Source: Phaeosaccion multiseriatum (taxonomy: Eukaryota; Ochrophyta, other classes). From it: a stretch of 64,000 nucleotides of DNA. Position numbers and translations under genes: made by a program. The stretch is taken from contig OZ218959.1 of NCBI GenBank assembly GCA_965112735.1, positions 1,984,001-2,048,000 on the forward strand, read 5' to 3'. Positions within the stretch are counted from its first letter, which is position 1. Each line of letters opens with the position of its first letter. The notes below the pieces were generated by a model, which searched no databases, was not told the origin of the DNA, and saw nothing but the letters and a program-made list of their open reading frames with translations. This document shows positions 46,201 to 56,443 of this stretch, one piece after another.

Positions 46201-47425
46201 AGAGAAAGATGCTGCTAACCCAGATGGAAAGGGTCGGACTGAAGGGGAGTCAGTGGCGGCAGTAGTTGGTGATTCATCGTTCGTGGAGGAGGTCCCTGAG
46301 GATGCTGAGGAGGCAGAGCTTTCACTGGACAAGGAGGAGCAGCAGCGGCAGAAGCGACTTAAGCGAGCGAAGATGATGAGAGGTCACTACAAACTTGCCC
46401 TTCTCGATTCCATGGAGGCCAAGCAACCCTCAGGACTGGGAGCAGCAGCAGCAGTTGGTGATACAGCGGCAGCAATGGCCGGCGACGGCAAGGAAGAGGA
46501 GGAGGGGGAGGAGAAGGACGACGAGGAGGAGGACAGCGTCTCACTGGACGAGCTCTTGGAGGGAACGGCCGCTGGTGATTCAGCGATTGCTGATACAACA
46601 GTTGGTGATATGGAGGACGGGGTAGTTGGTGGTGGCGGTGCGAATGGTTCTGCTCTCGTCGAGGGCGAGGGTATCGCCGCTGCAACAAAAGGAGCCGGGG
46701 TGTTGAAGGAAGAAGGGCCACGCTCTCCCTCTCGCAGTAAGCGAGGGAGAGGGCACCGCAGTAGTCGAAGAGAGGAAAGTAGGAGCAGGAGAGGCAGGAG
46801 CAGGAGCAGGAGAGGCAGGAGCAGGAGCAGGAGCAGGAGCACGAGCAGGAGCAGGAGCAGGAGCAGGAGCCGAGGCGGCAGAGCCGGCGACAGGCGCGGA
46901 CGAAGGCGTAGCAGGGAAAGCATGAAGGAGAAGGAGAGAGACCGACACCACCACCGAGACAGACATCGTCGAGGTAGAGACGACGATCGAAGTGGTGGTG
47001 CCAGGAGGGATCGCGATGCGCACCGCGAAAAGGACGCACGGCGACACCGGGGGGGGGGGCAGGGGGATGGCAGTGGACGGCAGAGCAGGGGCAGACGCAG
47101 CAGGACTCGGAGTCGGAGTCGGAGCAGGGGAAGGAGGAGAGGGAGGGACACAAGTAGGAGCAGGAAGAGGACGAGCAGCAGCGACAGTGAAGGAGACAAC
47201 AGCACACACCACCGAGGCAGAGGGAGGGGGAGGGGCAGGAGCAGCAGTAGCAATCGTAGTAGTCGGAGTTGCAGTAGTAGCAGCAGCGGAAGCGTCGAGA
47301 GGAGGACGGACAGAAGGAGGCGCAAGAGGAGTAGAGAGAGCGTGAGAGGTCGACGACGCTCGTCTTCTCGCTCAGAACCTCGTGCACATTCCGACCGTCA
47401 CAGGAAGAAGAGAAGTCGCCATTGA
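40363..47425 (+). CDS. SWAP/SURP-domain splicing regulator (SFSWAP-like) with RS domain
   Basis: Six exons (40363..40590, 40684..41676, 41958..42030, 43702..43890, 44989..45146, 45668..47425) give 1132 aa, phases consistent. Order: acidic N-terminus; DRY_EERY-type domain GYHCNLYRGDALAG ... DRFDGRWLLDGHQ; first SURP (IVRNAQMEVLLRLKQAG, FAFLETGHRLHAYYAFL); charged coiled linker (KEQRKREAEERQRLLEAA); acidic Ser/Glu tract; second SURP (IRKMVDFVSRNGADFEKRVL, PYNPFYK); then a long exon with acidic repeats and an RS domain (46760-46890 and 47100-47420). This matches suppressor-of-white-apricot, an alternative-splicing regulator that binds SF1-type partners through SURP. The start could also be the Met at 40270 in the same frame. 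The last exon carries five or more TTGGTGATA-type cores read as AVGDTA or TVGD. Confidence 0.88.
42031..43701 (+). other. Long intron of the SWAP-type gene
   Basis: 1671 bases between GAAG|GTAATG and GAAAG|ATGG. Contains TTG, GATT, GAG, CAG and CAACGT short repeats and GT tracts; no separate gene supported. Confidence 0.65.
44110..44985 (+). repeat. CT-rich minisatellite filling an intron of the SWAP-type gene
   Basis: About 25 copies of a 30-36 base unit built from CTCTCTCTCTTCA, CCCCTCTCTCC and CCAACC, with length varying by the number of CT pairs. It lies directly in front of the acceptor of exon 5, so it also acts as a giant pyrimidine tract. Confidence 0.92.
45338..45450 (+). repeat. 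(CTA)n tract in an intron of the SWAP-type gene
   Basis: CTA/CTG trinucleotides followed by (CTC)n up to 45600; makes up most of intron 45147..45667. Confidence 0.88.
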
Positions 47426-47776
47426 CATAAGTTACTGTTAAGTATTCATTAACGTCATTTCAGGTGGAGATATCTGCGTAGTACAATTGCGGTGTTCTCT
47501 TACCGCCCTTTCTCAGCTCTCTCACCTTGTTCCTGTGACCCTCTGTGGTACGCTGTTTGATTCTAGCGCTCCTTTGCCTCTTTTGGGAGTACGTAAGAGC
47601 ACGTAAGAGCGTAGCTTGCCCTCATAACCCTCCTCTTGTCCTCCTCCCCTCCTTTCCTTCTCCTCGTCCTCGTCGTCCTCGTCGTCCTCATCCTCCTCTT
47701 CCTCCTCCTCCTGCTCCTGCTGCCCCTCTTTCTCCCCACCCGCCCCACCGACGCACGTACATACACGCCACAAGGC
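47426..47776. other. Convergent intergenic region
   Basis: 351 bases between the SWAP-type and RNase H2A stops; CTT/CTC-rich at 47640-47730; nothing recognised. Confidence 0.5.
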
Positions 47777-49168
47777 TCATAGCCCCTCCACCAGCTCGAG
47801 GCCCTTCCTCCTAAAGTACCTTGAGCGCTTCTTGGCAGGAGCTTGAGTGAGGAATGCCGTCATCTTTGTACATCCTACCGCTGCTGGGTTGTTGTCTCCC
47901 TGTTGCTCCGCGGCCCACTCCACTTCAGCCCCTCGTTTCAGCTTGAACATTTCTCTGGTTGTGGACCAGCTGAAGCGGCACACGTCTGGATAGCCAAAGA
48001 CGGGTTCGAAATGCTTCGCCATCCAGGCCTGCGGTGTGTGGGTGCGTACGTGCGTGGGAGAGGGAGCAGGGCGGGCGGGGGGGGGGGGGAGGAGGCGAAG
48101 CAACGCGAGAGAAAGGGAGCGACGAGGAGATGAGAATGAGCAGAGCATGAGGGAGAGATAGACGGGAAGGAAGTGATCAAACAACACAGGCAAAGAGAAA
48201 AGAAGGCACAATCAACCTTCCTCTTGTCTTACGTGGCAAGTCTTTTGGCCATTGCCCCCGTCATCTCTGATACACAACACAACGACTTGATACACCACCG
48301 GATCACTTGTCACTTAAAGTACCTTGCACTGAGGATCTGACGGGTAGCCCGAGCCGTACACATGTGAGCCGACAAAGGCGGGCTCATTCCACTTCCACGC
48401 CTCCATGAGATCGTCACGGAGCACCTTGGCGCAGATAGAGGCCGCCGACACGCTCTTGTAGAGACTGTCGGCTTTGGCCTTGACCTGGAGGGAGGAAGGA
48501 AGGTGCGCGAAGGAGGAAGGAGGAAGGAGGAAGGAGGGTATCGGTGTAGGTACATGCATAGGCGTAGGCAGAGGCATCGATTGCCGGAGGAGGGCGGGTC
48601 GGGAGGCGGGGGAGGGCTCAGGGGGGAGTGGGTGGAGTGGAGAGGAGTGAGGAGTGAAGAGTGGGACACAAGGGGTTGACTACCTCTTCATAAGCGACGC
48701 GTTGACGCGGGTATCGATCGACCACCCCGGCCCAACCTCACCCCCCTCTCCACCCCCCCAAGAAGGAATTGACGTATGGATGGGGTGGGAAGAAGGGTCC
48801 GTCCGCCTGATCGCCCGCCCATCCCTTCCTTCTTGCTCCTCCACCTCTACCAGTCCACCCCCCCCCCCTCCTCCCCTACCCCCGGCCTATATGTGCCCGT
48901 ACCGTAAAGTTGATAGTGCCTCCAAACTCCTTGGTGAGGCGGTCTTGGTAGGCGCGCTCGTTTCCCACCGTGTCCACAAACACCTTGGCCACGGCCACGC
49001 CTTGCAGCCGCACGGCTTGCACCATCTCGATACAAGCGTCGTGGGAGATGGCGTTGAGACTCACGGGGCAACGCCGGAGCATCTTGGCCGACAGCTCTTG
49101 GGGGCCGATGCAGCGCAGTACCCAACCCACTTTTGGGTGCTGCGGGGACGAGAGAGGGGATCCCCCAA

Positions 49169-49207
<39 letters not shown>

Positions 49208-49660
49208 TAAGGTGTTTTGTGTGTGTTTGCGTGTGTGTGCGTGTGCGCGTGCGTGCATGTGTGTGTATGGGTTGTGTGTATATGTGTGGGTGGGTTGTGT
49301 GTGTTTGTGCGTGTGTGTGTATGGGTTGTGTGTATATGTGTGGGTGGGTTGTGTGTGTTTGTGCGTGTGTGTGTGGCGGGGGATGGGGGCGGCGGCCGGG
49401 AGGACACAGACCGTGAGGATGAGTGGCGAGAGCGGAAGGGAAAGCGAAAGCGATGCAGAAAGCGCTGTCTGTAGAGCGCCCACCTCATCTCTACCCTCTG
49501 CTATCCCCTATATGCACATGGACATGTCGCTAAAATAAACGGTGGCGTGGCGCTGCTTGGATCTTCTGTCAGGCGGGGAAAGGTGCTATACTGAAAAATC
49601 GTGAAATACCCACATGACGCTGTTGATCTCATCCCCCTCTTCCCCCCAACACACCAACAC

Positions 49661-49694
<34 letters not shown>

Positions 49695-50256
49695 AAGTAT
49701 GAATAACAAAACAAACGTCCTTGTGAAGAGGCAACAACAGCGCACCATGCCTGCTTCGCACCTTTCTAATGCGGTCGAAGAGCTTCCTCCTCTGCTGCGG
49801 CGTGAGTGCCTTGGAGTCATCGAAGCCCGCCTTCTTGAGCTCCTCGTCATCCTCGACGGCCCAGTATGCGGCACCATAGGTCATGGGGCCCAGCACTGAG
49901 CCCCTCCCCGCCTCGTCAACACCCAGGACCACACCCTCCCCCCCTTCTCGAAGGCAGCTGGACGGAACAGGGCTAACGAACAGTGTGGAGGAGAAACAAT
50001 CTAATGCAAACTTGTCGCCCCTTGAGTCCAACGTGTTGCCAGCCTTTGCATCATCTGCCTTCTCGTCTTCCTCTCCGCCTATAACTTCCTTCTCCTCCAC
50101 CTCTCCTGAATCGCGTCCTTGACCATCGCCATCGTCAGCATCAGTCTCGTTGTTTGACCAGCTCTTCTGCCCCTCCTTGTTGTCTGCTACCACTTCGGCT
50201 ACTGAATCATCCTTTTCTTTTGGTCCTCCCCTAAACGCATCGGCCGCTGGAGCCAT
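47777..50256 (-). CDS. rnaseh2a: Ribonuclease H2 subunit A (catalytic)
   Basis: Four exons, complement(47777..48028, 48323..48484, 48903..49139, 49762..50256), give 381 aa, phases consistent. RNase H2 cleaves the RNA strand of RNA-DNA hybrids and single ribonucleotides in DNA. Catalytic motifs are present: VLGVDEAGRGSVLGPMTYG (Asp-Glu pair), GFDDSKALTPQQR, ISHDACIEMV, AKVFVDTVGN (third acidic residue), KADSLYKSVSAASICAKV followed by RDDL, and GSGYPSDPQCK, then the C-terminal WMAKHFEPVFGYP and FSWSTTR. The N-terminus carries about 110 extra acidic residues before the domain. Intron 2 is packed with GT/GGGT repeats. Confidence 0.92.
49163..49378 (-). repeat. GT/GGGT minisatellite in an intron of the RNase H2A gene
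   Basis: Imperfect copies of a GTGTGTATGGGTTGTGTGTA-like unit, with two larger duplicated blocks near 49260-49320 and 49310-49375, lying near the acceptor of the second exon. Confidence 0.85.
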
Positions 50257-50586
50257 GCTCCCCTTTGAAGGGTCCAGTTGAAAAAACAGAAAAGGTTAAC
50301 GCTGCTGCTGCTGGTCGCTGCTGCTGCCGCCGTTGCAGCTGCTGCCGCTGCTGTTTCTGCTGCTACTAATTTTCTTTTTAACTTAAGCTACTATCTATGC
50401 ATGGCGCTGTACGGTGTACGGGAGAGAGTGGGGGAGGAGGGAAGGGGAGAGAAGTTCGATTTCAAACGACCTTTGACTTAGGTGCAAAAACATCCCAACG
50501 CAGAAATCCGCCCCCATTCTCACCTCCTCGTTACCTGCAGGAACAGACGCCCGCTACAGCGCCTGCCAGGAGGAATAGCAACGACA
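50257..50586. promoter_or_regulatory. Divergent intergenic region (RNase H2A / SWIB protein)
   Basis: 330 bases with a CTG tract (50301-50366) and an AT-rich patch (50366-50395). Likely holds both promoters. Confidence 0.4.
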
Positions 50587-52948
50587 ATGGAGGGAGAAGC
50601 AGTCGCAGCAACACCGAAGGCGGAAGAGCTGGATGTCAAGGTCCCTACGTTGGAGGAGATCGGAAAGGCAGTGGAGGATGAGCTCAAGACGGCGGACATA
50701 GAGACTTTGACTATCAAGCAAGTCAGAGTGAACGTAAGTTAGGGGAATGTATACCGAAAGTACACCCTCTCGCAACATTTGCAGAGACCTTCATCCCCTC
50801 CTCTTGAACTCCCCCCCTCACGGAACTTTACTCTGGTTCTTCCCCTCCCGCCCCTCAGCTGGAGAGCAAGTTCGGCTGTGACTTGAAGCCTTTCAAAGCC
50901 TTCATCAAGGAAGAGCTGCAGAGGCTAATGGACGCCGGAGAAGCCGCAGCGGCGGAGAAAGAGGAGGACGAGGAAAAGGGCGCAGCGGAGACAACCTCGT
51001 CGAGCGACGAGGACTCGGATGACGACGATCTTCCCCCCGCATCCGAGAAGAAGAAGAAGAAGAGGGGAGGGGGGGCATTTGGGTCCACACCGCTTCAGCT
51101 CAGTGCGGAGCTGTTCGACTTCATATCAGGCGAGGGGCTTTCGGTGAGTGAGACGAGGGACCAAAGGGGGGGGGAAGAAGCCAAAGCCTGGTCACAATTG
51201 AGATGGCTCTGGCGTGCTTCAGACATGTCTTTCTTTGCCCTTGTTTGTGTGAAGTATGGCACTCTCACTAGCTAAGACCCCCCCACTCGCCCACGATAAT
51301 CTGATCAGGCCCTTCCTCGCTGTCTTGCTGTCTGTCCCCGCTCTCTCTCTCTCGACCTCGATCTCGACCTCTCGACGAAAATGTGTGTTTCGTCTTTCCC
51401 CGCTTTTTCCCCGCCCCGTCTTTGCCCCTCCCAGAACGAGTCAACCCTTGCCCGCTCCGACGTGATCAAGCACCTCTGGGCATACATCAAGGCCAACCAG
51501 CTCCAGGACCCAACAGTAAGTCAGTGCATGCATGGACTGGGCAAAAAAGTAGAGACGACAGCCATATTCTTTCTCAGATGAAACGGCTGTGCTGTGCTCG
51601 ATGTCCTCAAAGTTCAATGCCTGATAGTACACATTTTCTCTCTCCCTCTCCCTCTCTCCCCCACGGCCCCCCTCCCCCCCTTCCCTCTCTCCCTCTCTCT
51701 CACGATCTCTCCTCTCCCCAACTTTCGACCTATTGTCTCCTTGTGGTCGCACCCTCCCTCCCTCCATCATTTGGGACAACCACCGCCGCACACCCTCACC
51801 CACATCCACACACCCACAGAACGGCCGAAAAATCGTCAACGACGACAAGCTGCAGGCGGTCTTTAAATGCAAGAAGATGGACATGTTCTCAATGCAGAAG
51901 AAGCTCTCTGCGCACCTCAAGAACCAGGGAGACTTGGTGTCAGGACCGGGGGAGGAGGGCGCCGCCGCTGCTGCGGAAGAGGGCGGTGATGGTGATGGGG
52001 ATGGCACGGGGGACGAGCGGGGGGAGAAGGAGGAGGGGGAGGACGAGGCCCCTCCCAAGAAGAGGGCAAGAAAGGTGAGAGGGGAGAGGGGAGAGGGGAG
52101 AGGGAAGTGGTGGCACTGTGGCTCGCTCGAGGAGAGCTCTGCTGAAGCAACGTCTCTTGCCAGCGATATAGACGGTTCCAGAGAGAGAGAAGAGAGGCTT
52201 GTTAGTCTGATGACCCAACTCCACCCCTCACTTGTCCTATTTTGTTGTTCTTGCTGCAGCCGACGAAGAAGAAGGCAGCAGAAGAAGAGGAAGCAGCCGA
52301 AGAGGGCCCATCCAAGGGCAAGGCCAAGGGCAAGGGCAAGAAGAAAAAGAAGGCGGTGGATCCAAACGCGCCCCCCAAAGTGATCAACCATCCCAAGTAC
52401 CACCTCTCCGAGCACCTCTCGAAAGTTGTGGGCAGCCCCATCATGTCTAGACCGGAGGTATGTGTGTGTATGTGTGTGTGTGAGTATATGTTGATGTGTA
52501 TGTGTGTATGTGTGTTCGTGTTGGTGTCCGTGTGTGTATGTGTGCGTGTGTGTTGGCGTGGTATGTATTCGTGTGTGTGTGTGCGTGTGTGTGCTGCGTG
52601 TGTGTGTGCGCATCGTAGGGGGGGTGGGTTGTGAATGGGGCAAGAGTGTTGCGGGCTGCTTTACTGCCGCGGCCGCTGCGGCTGCCCCCCTCTACCTTCT
52701 TGCTGACTTTTCACAGCGTCGCCTTCGGCCCTCCTCTTACCCTCTCCGCCCCCTCCCCCCTCCAACAGATCATCAAGCAGCTTTGGGTGTACATCCGTGC
52801 CAACGGTTGCCAGAACCCCTCCGACAAGCGAGAGATTATTTGTGACGCCAAGTTGCGGGCCGTGTTTAGCGGAGAAGACAGCGTGACCATGTTCTCTATG
52901 AACAAGTACATCAGCGCTCATGTGATGGACAGAGTTCAAACCACCTAA
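50587..52948 (+). CDS. DEK_C and double SWIB/MDM2-domain chromatin protein
   Basis: Six exons (50587..50733, 50859..51143, 51435..51515, 51820..52074, 52260..52457, 52769..52948) give 381 aa, each exon a whole number of codons. Domain order: an N-terminal DEK_C-like domain (PTLEEIGKAVEDELK, TIKQVRVNLESKFG, FKAFIKEELQRLM); an acidic/Lys linker; SWIB 1 (DVIKHLWAYIKANQLQDP, VNDDKLQAVFKCKKMDMFSM); a Lys-rich linker; SWIB 2 (YHLSEHLSKVVGSPIMSRPE, IIKQLWVYIRANGCQNP, DAKLRAVFSG, VTMFSMNKYISAHV). SWIB domains occur in SWI/SNF subunits and stand-alone plant and algal proteins. Nuclear, chromatin-linked transcription is likely; the exact complex is unknown. Confidence 0.9.
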
Positions 52949-53575
52949 GTTTTATCTAGATTGGCTGGTATCGTAGAGCTCATGTGCGCTGAGAATGCTG
53001 GGGGTTGCTTGACGTCTGTCCACTCTGAGTATGTGTGTTAGGAAGGTTGATTATTCACTTAGTTGAGGCTGCTCTCGGCACAGCTTAGCCTCAAACCTTG
53101 ACTGCTTGGGGTGGCTTAGGGTTTGGTTTGTCCACCGTGGTGTCTTGCTTTGATAGTCGTTGCAGAGGGTGGGAGGTTCAATTGATTACTCTACAAGTTG
53201 GTTCTACAAGTTGGCTGGTCTGGGGCTCATGCTCACGAGGCAGCACCGCAGCAGCAGCAGCAGTTGGCAACCGAAGCAGCAGTTGGTAGTACAGCAGCAG
53301 GAGGAGTGATCGTGGGTAGAGGGCTCGGAGCAGCATGGACAATGCCTCAATGCTTCCGTGGTTCATGATGCCCGAGGACGCTGACCTCCGCTCGGTAGGT
53401 ACATGCCCTGCAACTAAACGGAGGATATAGCATATCAAGTCAACGGCACTTGGAAGGAGGAAGACAGGAGGGCGTGCACGATGATGAAGGAGTGATTCCG
53501 GCCCCTCTTTTGGACAGACCAACATTAGTCTGGTGTGCCCCGTAGTGGGCCTGAGATTGTGGATGGATATTTTTA
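52949..53575. other. Intergenic region
   Basis: No coding signal. Holds two variant TTGGTGATA-type cores within a CAG tract (53251-53295) and a direct repeat of TCTACAAGTTGG near 53190-53216. Confidence 0.5.
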
Positions 53576-53956
53576 TCATTTGGTTTGATTACTCCCCCTG
53601 CCTTGTTGGTCGGCCGAAGAAGGAGCCACGCACCAGCCCCCCTTCACGCTTCGGCTGAGGGCCCTGGCCAGGCACTTCTCCCTTTCGACCTGCTCTGGGA
53701 TCGCTTTCAGGCGTTCCAGAAAGTCTGTCCTCGCCTTCGACGTGAGGAGCTTGGTCAAGCGCTTCTGGGCCCCTCGCCTTTCCCCGTGTCGGCTCTGTGG
53801 GATGGAGGGTCCACCCCCGTCCAACATCTTCGTCTCCTCTGTCCGCCAGCGTGTCTGGCCTCCCTCATCACCGTCGTCAGCTCCTGCTTCCTCTTCATGT
53901 TCTCCCCCTGGGTCTTCGTCACACCCACTCGACCCCTGACGCACTATCGCCAACAT
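53576..53956 (-). CDS. Uncharacterised ORF, low support
   Basis: A 126-codon minus-strand frame. Its second half (KRLTKLLTSKARTDFLERLK, EREKCLARALSRS) has an amphipathic, helix-like composition; the first half is Glu/Asp/Gly-rich. Another minus-strand frame (53919-54365) overlaps its start around a palindrome. I recognise no family. It could be a fragment of a mobile element or a short exon of an undetected gene. Confidence 0.25.
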   Translation of the reverse strand: MLAIVRQGSSGCDEDPGGEHEEEAGADDGDEGGQTRWRTEETKMLDGGGPSIPQSRHGERRGAQKRLTKLLTSKARTDFLERLKAIPEQVEREKCLARALSRSVKGGWCVAPSSADQQGRGSNQTK

Positions 53957-54019
53957 TCTCGATAGCGGATAGCGGATAGTGCGTCAGGGGTCGATCTCCA
54001 TCACCCACCCCCTGGGTCT
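53904..54019. repeat. Palindrome flanked by 12-base direct repeats
   Basis: CCCCCTGGGTCT occurs at 53904-53915 and 54008-54019. Between them lie perfect 19-base inverted arms, 53930-53948 and 53975-53993 (CGACCCCTGACGCACTATC and its complement), with a 26-base loop. The form resembles a tiny MITE or a transcribed hairpin. Confidence 0.7.
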
Positions 54020-54418
54020 GCATCGCGATCTGTTGTTGGCTCATCTGCGATCCCCTGCTGCACCCTCTCTTGCCGTCGCACTCCTCTCCCAGCTGCGTCG
54101 CACCCCACCCCAGGTTGTACCACTTCGGCCTAGAGTCGCCCTCTCTCTCGTCTGAGTCTGCTCCATCACCCTCTCGGACAGTGTCCCGCCCCCCCCGGGA
54201 AGCAACAAATTGCCATTGGTGGCCAGGCCAGTGATGTCCACTGTGACCGGCTCTGTGTTGGGCAGCTTGCAGGGGTCTATGCTTCTTACTGACTGTCATG
54301 CCGTTTCCCTTTCGAACAGGGTAGCGTGAAGTGAGCGTGTTGTGCTGTAAGTCGTCGAGGTGCAATGTTCCCCGGGCTGACGGGGCGGTGGGACGTTACT
54401 TTTAGACACCTAGCCTAG

Positions 54419-55852
54419 ATGGCACCAAAAATTATGTTCCCCCCCCTTCACTTCACGTTCCGCCCCGTCCCTTCTCTCATTCTTCGGGAAGGGAAGAAAG
54501 CTTCCAGAATGGAGGACATACAGGCGAGCATTGCAGAAGTGAGTCGTAAGGAAGAGGCAGTGGAGCAGGCGTTGAGCGGGCAGGGCAGCTACTTGGGGCT
54601 GAGTTTGGGAGAAGTAAGGAAGGAGCTACTCATGCACCTTCAAGCTTTGAGGGATGAGAAGATGCAGCTGAGGGATCAAGAGATGGAGAATGCGGAAGAG
54701 AAGGCTGCCGAGAGGGCCTTTGAGAGAGAGAAGGAGCTCCTCCTCCTCCGCCTCCAAGCGCAACAATCCGCAGCAACCAGAAGCCGCAGCCCCCACAGTC
54801 CGGACGCCGACGTGGAGGAGGGGAAGACTGGGAGAGACAGGAGGGGGGGCAGAAAGTGGCGACATGTAACCTCAGGAGGAGGGGGTAGAGGGGGCGGACG
54901 TGCTGCCTCTCATCGACTTCCCCTTCCTGGCTCGGCCGCCTGTGCAAGCGCCTTTGGTATGGAGGGGGTGTATGCAAAGGTGATGGAGCTCGTGGGAAAG
55001 GGGGAGTACGCTTTCGTCGCGACGGTGTGCTGGAAGTGGAGGGAATCCTACATCGTTGAGCACGCAGCCAAGACGAGCCATGCAAGAGTAGTTGCCTCCA
55101 TTGAGCGTGTGCACTGGGCCAGGAGGCACGGTTACGAGCTTACAGTCGAGACGTTCAGGGCTGCTGCTCAGTATGGAGATGTGAGCATCTGCAAGGCTCT
55201 TTTTCACATGGGTTGTCCCTGGGACGAGTATGTGTGCAGTGGGGCAGCTTCCAACGAGCGGCACAGCCTGAGTGTGCTCAAGTGGCTGCGCTCAGAGGAC
55301 TCGGCTGACGCCAAAGAGGTGAAATGCCCATGGAGGCCGAGGGTCTGCGCTACTGCTGCGTCGAGGGGGGACTTGCAGCTGCTGGAGTGGCTTCTATCGG
55401 ATGACGTGAACGCTCCCTTTTCGTCAGAGATGTGGAACCATGCTACTGCACGTGGGCATGTCTCTTTGCTGGCATGGCTACTGTGCAATCCCAAAGTTAA
55501 GGCTGAGCTGGAGGGAGCGGAGGAGGGAAGTGCATGGAGGGGGGGACCCTGGATTGCCGCTGCTAACTCCCAACTGGAGACTTTGCGGTGGCTGCACACC
55601 AATGCGCGTGAGCTTGGTGATTGGAACGCTGACGTATGCGCAGCTGCGGTTTATCAGGGCGAGAGCCTGGAAGTGCTGCAGTGGCTCCGCTCAGAGGAGG
55701 TGGGCTGCGCGTGGGATTCTGATGCGTGTCCAGAGGTCGTCAATGCAAGACACGTGGCGGAAGGTTTTCCATGTTACATGAAGGGCCGTGTATTTGAGGA
55801 GATGAAGCAGTGGGTGCATGCCAATGGGCACCCCTGCGACTGCGAAGACTGA
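54419..55852 (+). CDS. F-box-like/ankyrin-type repeat protein with N-terminal coiled coil (copy 1)
   Basis: A single exon of 477 aa. Residues 30-125 are charged and heptad-like (coiled coil). A low-complexity linker follows. Then comes GMEGVYAKVMELVGKGEYAF with VATVCWKWRESY, an F-box-like motif seen before ankyrin arrays in stramenopiles and large viruses. The array has units such as AAQYGDVSICKALFHMGCPW, SVLKWLRSED, LQLLEWLLSDD, LETLRWLHTN and LEVLQWLRSEEVGCAWD. The C-terminal signature is FEEMKQWVHANGHPCDCED. A second Met at 54509 (MEDIQASIAEV) is an alternative start. It forms a tandem pair with the next gene, the two C-terminal halves being clearly paralogous. Confidence 0.75.
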   Translation: MAPKIMFPPLHFTFRPVPSLILREGKKASRMEDIQASIAEVSRKEEAVEQALSGQGSYLGLSLGEVRKELLMHLQALRDEKMQLRDQEMENAEEKAAERAFEREKELLLLRLQAQQSAATRSRSPHSPDADVEEGKTGRDRRGGRKWRHVTSGGGGRGGGRAASHRLPLPGSAACASAFGMEGVYAKVMELVGKGEYAFVATVCWKWRESYIVEHAAKTSHARVVASIERVHWARRHGYELTVETFRAAAQYGDVSICKALFHMGCPWDEYVCSGAASNERHSLSVLKWLRSEDSADAKEVKCPWRPRVCATAASRGDLQLLEWLLSDDVNAPFSSEMWNHATARGHVSLLAWLLCNPKVKAELEGAEEGSAWRGGPWIAAANSQLETLRWLHTNARELGDWNADVCAAAVYQGESLEVLQWLRSEEVGCAWDSDACPEVVNARHVAEGFPCYMKGRVFEEMKQWVHANGHPCDCED

Positions 55853-56443
55853 AGACCAGGGAGGAAGGTGTGTGGTGCGTGACTTTACTTGCTCGGGGAG
55901 GGAGGCAGAGGAACTCGGTGGCGGACGATTAAGGTAGAGCAGTTGGTGCTGTGTTTACGTCAGGCTGGAGGCACCACCTCACTCGAAGCAGGAGGAGCAG
56001 CTCCTGTAGGTGGAGGAGAGGAAAAGCGCACAGTGCCTCTACGGCTCCATTTACGCACGCCAGAGTACCGCTGCTGAAGGGTGCAATGCAATACTTACAA
56101 TCTTCAAAGCTACAATGAGCAGTCTCTGCCCCCCTCATTTGCGCGTGGCTAGGGAGGGGGAAAGGACAAAAAGGAGGAGGAATGAAAGAAAGTTCGCAGT
56201 TGGTGCTCGAATTCCATCTGTGATTCACTCTCCGACGCTGCTGCATCACAACCAAACACAGAAGAAAGACAAAGAAGACAAAGCCAGCCAACCAGCTAGC
56301 TACCCGCGATCATTAGTCACTTCTTTTCGCCGCTACATTCATATTCATGGCAGAAGCAAAAAGGCAGTAAAAGACCTCCTCATGGAGCTGCTGTCCATGA
56401 GACGTACCGGGCCAGTGCCAAGGCATTGGGGCTAGAGGAAGTC
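55853..56443. other. Spacer between the ankyrin paralogues
   Basis: No separate gene supported. A frame in phase with copy 2 stays open back to about 56340, so an upstream exon of copy 2 is possible. Two partial GCAGTTGGTGCT motifs lie near 55937 and 56200. Confidence 0.45.

Noticed and set aside
46359-47387. Long minus-strand frames of Leu/Pro/Cys opposite the RS domain
   Set aside because: Antisense of the AGG/AGC codons of the RS domain; no start context or domain.
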